Source: Caproiciproducens galactitolivorans
GTDB lineage: Bacteria > Bacillota > Clostridia > Oscillospirales > Acutalibacteraceae
Assembly (NCBI RefSeq): GCF_026672255.1
Contig: NZ_JAPOHA010000004.1
Coordinates: 1-64,000 of the forward strand
DNA length: 64,000 nt
Reading direction: 5' to 3'
The notes below the pieces were generated by a model, which was given only the letters and a program-made list of their open reading frames with translations, was not told the DNA's origin and did no database searches. Within the stretch, counting starts at the first letter, position 1; each line of letters begins with the position of its first letter. Below, one piece after another: positions 58,983 to 64,000 of this stretch. The position numbers and the translations under genes are program-made.

Positions 58983-61424
58983 TCAGATAAACAGATTTGT
59001 GTCCGACTGTTCCGCGGAACCGAGGAAAGTCGCCACTCCGGCGATTTCCACCCCGTCGATCAGTTCCTCCGGCTTGATTCCCATAATGTCCATGGACATC
59101 TGGCAGGCGACAATCCGCACACCGCTGTCTATTGCAGAGCGGAGGAGGTCCTCCAGCGAAGTCACGTTTTTGCTCTTCATTACGCTGCGGATCATTTTCG
59201 GCCCCATGCCGAGCATATTCATTCTGGAAAGCCCCAGCTTTTCGCTGCCGCGGGGCATCATCCTGCCGAACATCTTCTCAATAAAGTTCTTTTTTACGCT
59301 TACACGTTCGTTTTTGCGAAGGATATTCAGTCCCCAGAAGGTGAAGAACATGGTTACCTTCCTGCCCATGGAGGCCGCGCCGTTGGCGATAATCAGCGCC
59401 GCAATCGCTTTGTCGAGGTCGCCGCTGAACACAATCATACTTTTGTCGTTCCCGCTTTGGGCAGGAATGGCGGGCGCCACGGCTCCCTTCTGGATTTTAA
59501 CAAGATAGGCGTTTCCTTCGCGTTCCACGCCGAGAAGCAGATTTCCGGTTCTTTCGCACCAGACGCGGATATCCGAAGCAAAGGCAGGGTCGGTTGCGCG
59601 AACCTGCAGGCATTCGCCGTCGCGGATGCTTTTGATTCCCTCCGAAACCTTCATGATCGGTCCCGGGCACTGTAAGCCGCAGGCATCCACCTCGATCATT
59701 TTTACATCCTGACAGCAGGCGGATTTCACCGGCTCGGCCGCCTCTTTTTTACAGCCGATGCAGTCCGTTCCGGTCGGCTGTTCCCGGTCGCCCTTTGCGG
59801 TGATATAGGTTTTGTAGCCGCCGCTGAGGTTTTTCACGTCATAGCCGTTCTGCATCAGGATACGCGCCGCGACATAGCCGCGCAGGCCCACCTGGCAGAA
59901 AAGATAGACCGGCTTTTCCTTCGGCAGCTCCTGCATACGGTCGCGCAGGACGTCCAGCGGAATTCCGATTGCGCCTTCAATGGTTCCCATCTGCATTTCC
60001 ACGGGGGTTCTTACGTCCACAAGGCTGATTTTTTCGCGGTCGAGCGCATCGACCTCGTCGAAGTGGAACACCTTTACGTCCCCGCGTAGGATGTTGGCCG
60101 CTGTAAAGCCAAGCATATTGACCGGGTCTTTTGCGGAGGAATAGGGCGGCGCGTAGCAAAGCTCCAGCTTTTCCAGATCATACACCGTGCCGCCAAGGCG
60201 CAGCGCGGTCGCAAGCACATCCATGCGTTTATCCACGCCGTCGAAGCCGACCGCCTGCGCGCCCAGAATCTTTCCGTCCGGCGCAAACAGCAGTTTCATG
60301 CTCATCTGCGAGGAATCCGGATAATAGGTCGCATGGTCCGCCGGATGGATGTACGTCTTCTGATACGGAATTTTCTGTGCTTTCAACTGTTTCTCGTTCA
60401 TGCCCGTGGAAGCCGCGGTCATTTCAAACACTTTCAAGATCGAGCTGCCCTGCACGCCGCTGTCCTTTTCGGTTCTTCCCAGAACATTTTCCCCCGCAAG
60501 GCGGCCCTGACGGTTTGCCGGCCCGGCGAGCGGAATCAGCGTATCGCCGCCGGTTACGAGCTGGCGCACGCAGACGGCGTCGCCCACGGCGTAAATGTCC
60601 GGGTCGGAGGTCTGGAGGGTATCGCTCACCTTAATGCTTCCGCCGACGCCCAGTTCCAGCCCGGCGTCCTTTGCAAGACGGCTGTCCGGCGCAACGCCGA
60701 TGCTCAAAAGCACCAGATCGGCGCAAATTTCTTTATCTCCGGTCAGCTTTACTTTTAAATTCCCCGCCTTTTCGAAGCCCTGCACGCCTGTGCCGAACAG
60801 CAGACGAACTCCGTTTTCCCGCAGATGCCGGTGCAGGATCGCCGCCATTTCCGGGTCGAGCGAAGCAATGGCCTGATCCAGAAATTCTACAATGGTCACG
60901 TCGAGCCCGCGCTTTTTCAGGTTTTCGGCCATTTCCACGCCGATGAATCCCGCGCCGACCACAACCGCGCTTTTCGCCTTTGTTTCCCGGATGTACTCGT
61001 CAATCCGGTATGTGTCGGGAACCGTGCGCAGGGTGAAAATCCCCTCGCTGTCGATTCCCGGCAGGGGCGGGCGTTTCGGCTGCGCGCCCGGGGACAGGAT
61101 CAGTTTATCGTAGCTTTCCTCATACGTCGTACCGTCGGCATGGTTCTGCACCGTGACCATCTTTTTTTCACGGTCAATCTTTACAACCTCGCTCTTCGTA
61201 CGCACGTCAATGCGGAACCGGTCGCGCAGGAGCTGCGGCGTCGTTACAATCAGCCGCTCCTTCTCCCGGATCGTCCCGCCTATATAATAAGGTAAGCCGC
61301 AGTTTGCGTAGGAAATGTATTCGCCTTTTTCAAACAGAATAATCTTGGCGTCTTCGCTTTGTCTGCGAAGCCTTGCCGCCGCGCTTGCGCCGCCAGCAAC
61401 GCCGCCTACGATCAATACCTTCAT
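58983..61424 (-). CDS. CoA-disulfide reductase / rhodanese / TusA / DsrE fusion
   Basis: An 813-residue cytoplasmic sulfur-handling enzyme. Domains in order: FAD/NAD(P)-dependent disulfide reductase (1-~320, GGVAGGASAAARLRR, redox C42 in YANCGLPYYIGG), dimerisation domain (~330-435), rhodanese (~455-540, active cysteine in FCQVGLRG), TusA-like sulfur carrier (~585-655, ACGLQCPGP), and a DsrE/DsrF-like domain (~670-813). It probably relays persulfide or polysulfide sulfur inside one chain, reducing CoA-SSH or similar. The promoter has a GTGA-N5-TCAC site. It is divergent from the TrxB-like gene. Confidence 0.92.
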   Translation of the reverse strand: MKVLIVGGVAGGASAAARLRRQSEDAKIILFEKGEYISYANCGLPYYIGGTIREKERLIVTTPQLLRDRFRIDVRTKSEVVKIDREKKMVTVQNHADGTTYEESYDKLILSPGAQPKRPPLPGIDSEGIFTLRTVPDTYRIDEYIRETKAKSAVVVGAGFIGVEMAENLKKRGLDVTIVEFLDQAIASLDPEMAAILHRHLRENGVRLLFGTGVQGFEKAGNLKVKLTGDKEICADLVLLSIGVAPDSRLAKDAGLELGVGGSIKVSDTLQTSDPDIYAVGDAVCVRQLVTGGDTLIPLAGPANRQGRLAGENVLGRTEKDSGVQGSSILKVFEMTAASTGMNEKQLKAQKIPYQKTYIHPADHATYYPDSSQMSMKLLFAPDGKILGAQAVGFDGVDKRMDVLATALRLGGTVYDLEKLELCYAPPYSSAKDPVNMLGFTAANILRGDVKVFHFDEVDALDREKISLVDVRTPVEMQMGTIEGAIGIPLDVLRDRMQELPKEKPVYLFCQVGLRGYVAARILMQNGYDVKNLSGGYKTYITAKGDREQPTGTDCIGCKKEAAEPVKSACCQDVKMIEVDACGLQCPGPIMKVSEGIKSIRDGECLQVRATDPAFASDIRVWCERTGNLLLGVEREGNAYLVKIQKGAVAPAIPAQSGNDKSMIVFSGDLDKAIAALIIANGAASMGRKVTMFFTFWGLNILRKNERVSVKKNFIEKMFGRMMPRGSEKLGLSRMNMLGMGPKMIRSVMKSKNVTSLEDLLRSAIDSGVRIVACQMSMDIMGIKPEELIDGVEIAGVATFLGSAEQSDTNLFI

Positions 61425-61504
61425 ATTCTTTTCCGCCTTTCAATATCTCTATTTAAAAATTTTTAAAAGAACAGCAAAAACAGAGTGTTCTCTTTTCTGA
61501 ATTT

Positions 61505-61545
61505 ATGATATCATGAAAGAAATCCAAATTCCGTGACAAAATCAC
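61505..61545 (-). promoter_or_regulatory. Crp/Fnr-type site and -10 box for the CoA-disulfide reductase gene
   Basis: GTGACAAAATCAC (61533-61545; centre 61539) lies 29 bp upstream of the minus-strand -10 box TATCAT (61505-61510), which places it near -41 of the start of transcription, a class II activator position. Confidence 0.7.
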
Positions 61546-61560
61546 AGAAGGGAAGATTTG

Positions 61561-61601
61561 GTGATGTTATCACGGAATATTGCCGGACTTCGGCATATAA
61601 T
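61561..61601 (+). promoter_or_regulatory. Crp/Fnr-type site and -10 box for the TrxB-like gene
   Basis: GTGATGTTATCAC (61561-61573; centre 61567), a perfect palindrome, lies 29 bp upstream of TATAAT (61596-61601). There is no good -35 box, as expected for an activator-dependent promoter. Confidence 0.75.
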
Positions 61602-61631
61602 AATTTCAGAATGGCAAAGAGGTGTTAAAAA

Positions 61632-62507
61632 ATGTCCGATGTTATTATTCTGGGAAACGGCCCCGCCGGAATTTCTTCGGCGGCGTATACGGCGCGCGCC
61701 GGACTGGAAACGCTGGTAATCGGGCGGGACAGCGGAGCGCTTTCCAAAGCGGGTGAAATTGAAAATTACTACGGCTTTCCCGAGCCGATTTCCGGCGAAC
61801 AGCTTGTCCGCAACGGTCTGGATCAGGCTTCCCGGCTCGGCGTTTCCACCGTTGAGGACGAAGTTGTGGGAATCACCTACGACGGCAGCTTTACGGTTCA
61901 GACAAAAACGAATGAATATAAAGCGCCCATCGTTATTTTAGCTACAGGCGCGGCGCGCAGGGCGCCTAAAATTGAAGGTCTGCGCGAATTCGAGGGAAAG
62001 GGCGTCAGCTACTGCGCCGTTTGCGACGCATTCTTTTACAGGGGAAAGCACGTCGCCGTGCTGGGGGACGGAAACTACGCCCTGCATGAAGCGAAGGAGC
62101 TTCTTCCCGTTGCCGGTTCGGTTACGGTATTGACCAACGGCCATGAACCGACCGCCGCGTTTCCCGCCGAAATCCCGGTCGACAAACGCGAGATAGCCAG
62201 TCTGCGCGGCGAAAAGGTTTTGGAAATCGTTCAATTTAAAGACGGCACCACGCTGCCCGTTTCCGGCATATTCGTTGCGCAGGGCGTTGCCTCCAGCGGG
62301 AGTTTCGCCCGCACCATGGGCGCCGAAACCGACGGCGGCCGCATCGTGGTGGACGAAAACATGCAGACCAGCATCCCCGGGCTGTACGCGGCGGGCGACT
62401 GCACCGGCGGAATGCTCCAGATTTCCAAAGCGGTTTACGACGGCGCAAAAGCCGCCACCAGCGCCATTCAATATTACCGCAGGCAGAAAAGCGCCGTAAA
62501 AAAATAG
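61632..62507 (+). CDS. trxB: Thioredoxin reductase-like flavoprotein
   Basis: A 291-residue FAD-dependent reductase. FAD motif GNGPAGISSAAYTAR (8-22), redox pair C128-A-V-C131-D in SYCAVCDAFFY, NAD(P) motif VLGDGNYALHEA (a GxGxxA variant: GDGNYA), and the C-terminal GLYAAGDCTGG. The NAD(P) motif differs from the usual GGGDSA, which may mean another electron donor such as ferredoxin; this is an inference. The start has AAAGAGG upstream. TrxA is encoded 240 bases downstream with its own promoter. Confidence 0.9.
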   Translation: MSDVIILGNGPAGISSAAYTARAGLETLVIGRDSGALSKAGEIENYYGFPEPISGEQLVRNGLDQASRLGVSTVEDEVVGITYDGSFTVQTKTNEYKAPIVILATGAARRAPKIEGLREFEGKGVSYCAVCDAFFYRGKHVAVLGDGNYALHEAKELLPVAGSVTVLTNGHEPTAAFPAEIPVDKREIASLRGEKVLEIVQFKDGTTLPVSGIFVAQGVASSGSFARTMGAETDGGRIVVDENMQTSIPGLYAAGDCTGGMLQISKAVYDGAKAATSAIQYYRRQKSAVKK

Positions 62508-62659
62508 ATGTGTTTTTGTATATCACTGAAATCCGCAAAGTATTTCTTCTGTAACCCCTTCAAAGAAGCATCGGCGGGCAAAAGCTTTCCAAAACATTTT
62601 CCGTGGAGGAGCGCCGCTGTGCGGCGCAGAAAACGGCGAAAGACGCTGCGCGTCCGTCT

Positions 62660-62700
62660 GTGATTACGTCACGGAAAATAAAAACGCGATTCCGTATAAT
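62660..62700 (+). promoter_or_regulatory. Crp/Fnr-type site and -10 box for trxA
   Basis: GTGATTACGTCAC (62660-62672; centre 62666) lies 29 bp upstream of TATAAT (62695-62700), the same spacing as at the two other promoters of the cluster. A GC hairpin (gcgccgctgtgcggcgc, near 62609) lies just upstream. Confidence 0.75.
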
Positions 62701-62750
62701 ACAATAAAGAAAAACAAATACCAATTCCATATCAGAAAAGGAGAAGAAAG

Positions 62751-63056
62751 ATGTCTGTATTAACATTAACAAAAGATAATTTTACACAGGAAGCCGTTCA
62801 GTCCGATAAGCCCGTTCTTATTGACTTCTGGGCGCCGTGGTGCGGCCCCTGCCGCATGGTTTCTCCCATTGTGGACGAAATTGCGGAGGAAACTCCGAAT
62901 ATAAAGGTCGGCAAAGTCAATGTGGATGAGCAGCCGGAGCTTGCCGCTCAGTTCGGCGTAATGAGCATTCCTACGCTCATCGTGATGAAAAACGGAAAAG
63001 TCGCGAATACCGCCGTCGGTTCCCGCAGCAAACAATCCATTCTGGGGATGCTTTAA
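62751..63056 (+). CDS. trxA: Thioredoxin
   Basis: A 101-residue thioredoxin that reduces disulfides in cytoplasmic proteins. The active site is W30-C31-G-P-C34 in FWAPWCGPCRM, and the cis-proline loop is MSIPTLIVMKNG. Full normal length. GGAGAAG precedes the ATG. It follows the TrxB-like gene and shares the same type of activator site, so the two form a functional pair. A terminator follows. Confidence 0.96.
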   Translation: MSVLTLTKDNFTQEAVQSDKPVLIDFWAPWCGPCRMVSPIVDEIAEETPNIKVGKVNVDEQPELAAQFGVMSIPTLIVMKNGKVANTAVGSRSKQSILGML

Positions 63057-63073
63057 AATTGATTGTCCTCCTG

Positions 63074-63101
63074 AAGCCCCGCGCCGCTTGGCGCGGGGCT
63101 T
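63074..63101 (+). terminator. Terminator of trxA
   Basis: aagccccgcgcc pairs perfectly with ggcgcggggctt around a 4-base loop and is followed by TGTTTT. Confidence 0.9.
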
Positions 63102-63229
63102 TGTTTTGCCGCGGACAAACCGGCTTTGTAAAATATCTGCCTGCTGTACTTTTTCGGTACCCGATATTGTAGTATAATAAGGATAATTGGCATATGCTGA
63201 AAAAGCATATGGAAAAGGGAGGCGGCTAT

Positions 63230-63913
63230 ATGGCGATCGCACAAACGGAACTGGAATTTATGAGAGAGGTTCTCCCTTTCTGGGGCTCTCTTACGCAAAA
63301 TCAAAAAGAACGGCTGGAAAACTCAGCTTCTGCGTTCACCGTTAAAAAAGGGCAGAGCCTGCACGACGGTTCACAGGACTGCTTAGGGTTAATCCTTGTG
63401 AAAACCGGGCACCTTCGCGCCTATATCCTTTCCGAAACCGGCAAGGAGATCACCATCTATCGCTTGTTCGAGCGGGATATCTGCATTTTTTCGGCGGCCT
63501 GCATGCTGAAAAACATCACCTTCGACATCTATATCGAGGCGGAATGCGAAAGCCGCGTACTGCTGATTCCGACTGCGGTTTACAATGAGCTGAACGAGAG
63601 CGCGCTCGCGGTATCCAGTTTTACGAACCAGTTGATTTCCTCCCGCTTTTCCGACGTGATGTGGATTATGGAACAGGTTCTTTTTACAAGCTTCGACCGA
63701 AGGCTTGCGAACTTCCTTTTGGAACAGTCCGCCGTGGACGGTTCCGACACGCTCCATATCACACAGGAAACGATCGCGAACCATCTGGGTTCCGCGCGCG
63801 AGGTGGTCACCCGCATGCTCAAATATTTTCAAAGCGAGGGCATGGTCACGCTGTTCCGCGGCGGGGTTACGATCAGCAACCGAAAAAAGCTGGAAAAGCT
63901 TTCAGAGAAATGA
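63230..63913 (+). CDS. Crp/Fnr-family transcriptional regulator
   Basis: A 227-residue regulator. The N-terminal cyclic-nucleotide-binding-type beta-roll (about 15-130; KKGQSLHDGSQDCLGLILV in two parts) contains cysteines but no FNR-like N-terminal Fe-S cluster motif. The C-terminal Crp-type HTH (about 150-220) has ITQETIANHLGSAREVVTRML, with recognition helix SAREVVTR. The ATG at 63230 follows GGGAGG. Proximity makes it the likely reader of the GTGA-N5-TCAC sites in the redox cluster. The effector may be a redox or sulfur signal. Confidence 0.9.
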   Translation: MAIAQTELEFMREVLPFWGSLTQNQKERLENSASAFTVKKGQSLHDGSQDCLGLILVKTGHLRAYILSETGKEITIYRLFERDICIFSAACMLKNITFDIYIEAECESRVLLIPTAVYNELNESALAVSSFTNQLISSRFSDVMWIMEQVLFTSFDRRLANFLLEQSAVDGSDTLHITQETIANHLGSAREVVTRMLKYFQSEGMVTLFRGGVTISNRKKLEKLSEK

Positions 63914-64000
63914 CGGAAACACAGGGAAACCGTAACGGTTTCTCCGCGCGTAAAAGCGGCATCCCTTCGAAAATGGAAACAATTAAACCTTTAAGGCTAA

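Noticed and set aside
1-64000. tRNA, rRNA and CRISPR genes
   Set aside because: I saw no cloverleaf-like sequence with a CCA or T-loop consensus at the intergenic regions or island edges, no rRNA signature, and no regular repeat-spacer array.

Overview
The window reads as a chromosome segment of a Gram-positive, low-to-moderate GC Firmicute, most likely an anaerobic clostridium of the Oscillospiraceae kind. The basis is gene content: PyrI next to PyrB, a PTS operon under LicT/GlcT-type antitermination, meso-DAP dehydrogenase, a short clostridial ThiC, AgrC/LytTR signalling and strong AGGAGG ribosome binding sites. The genus cannot be proven from the sequence alone.

Layout. 0-6.6 kb (minus strand): start of a transketolase subunit, an iron alcohol dehydrogenase, a DUF212/PAP2-like membrane protein, an Lrp regulator with CutC, aspartate ammonia-lyase, and pyrBI behind a structured leader. 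6.8-10.4 kb: a PTS operon (antiterminator, EIIBC, EIIA, HPr) with promoter, RAT site and leader terminator. 10.5-15 kb: a thiamine operon thiD-thiC-thiM-thiE plus a HAD phosphatase behind a TPP riboswitch; thiD has no ATG, GTG or TTG start. 15-18 kb: a REC-PAS-GGDEF protein and a YesN-type response regulator. 18.2-22.1 kb: a phosphohexomutase and a GH94 phosphorylase resembling diacetylchitobiose phosphorylase. With the GlcNAc-like PTS this points to chitin-derived sugar use. 22.4-24.2 kb: a uracil-DNA glycosylase-like protein, a membrane methyltransferase and a cupin.

24.5-40.7 kb is a mobile island about 16 kb long. Both edges carry a copy of the last codons of rlmD (25 of 30 bases identical), and the intact rlmD abuts the right edge, so insertion at the rlmD 3' end is likely. 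The island holds a decayed prophage (ParA-primase chimera, VRR-NUC nuclease, SNF2-like helicase, sigma-like regulator, truncated HNH, truncated capsid, two connector genes, holin), a three-gene serine recombinase module, and a convergent restriction-modification-like cargo: a GIY-YIG/SF2 helicase protein, an Eco57I-type methylase, and an HTH protein fused to an IS66 transposase fragment. Several genes are deletion chimeras that kept an open frame.

40.6-56 kb: rlmD with an AgrC-like kinase and LytTR regulator, an APC permease with an amidohydrolase, a five-gene efflux cluster (heterodimeric ABC exporter, two HlyD-like adaptors, a TolC-like secreted protein) opposite a TetR gene, and ddh. 56.5-58.6 kb: a candidate type VII (ESX/LXG-like) toxin with a membrane immunity partner, bracketed by two copies of a ~50-bp intergenic repeat. 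59-64 kb: a sulfur/thiol redox cluster (CoA-disulfide reductase/rhodanese/TusA/DsrE fusion, a TrxB-like protein, TrxA, a Crp/Fnr regulator). Three promoters in this cluster carry GTGA-N5-TCAC palindromes, each centred exactly 29 bp upstream of a -10 box. This is the cleanest previously unannotated regulatory signal in the window.
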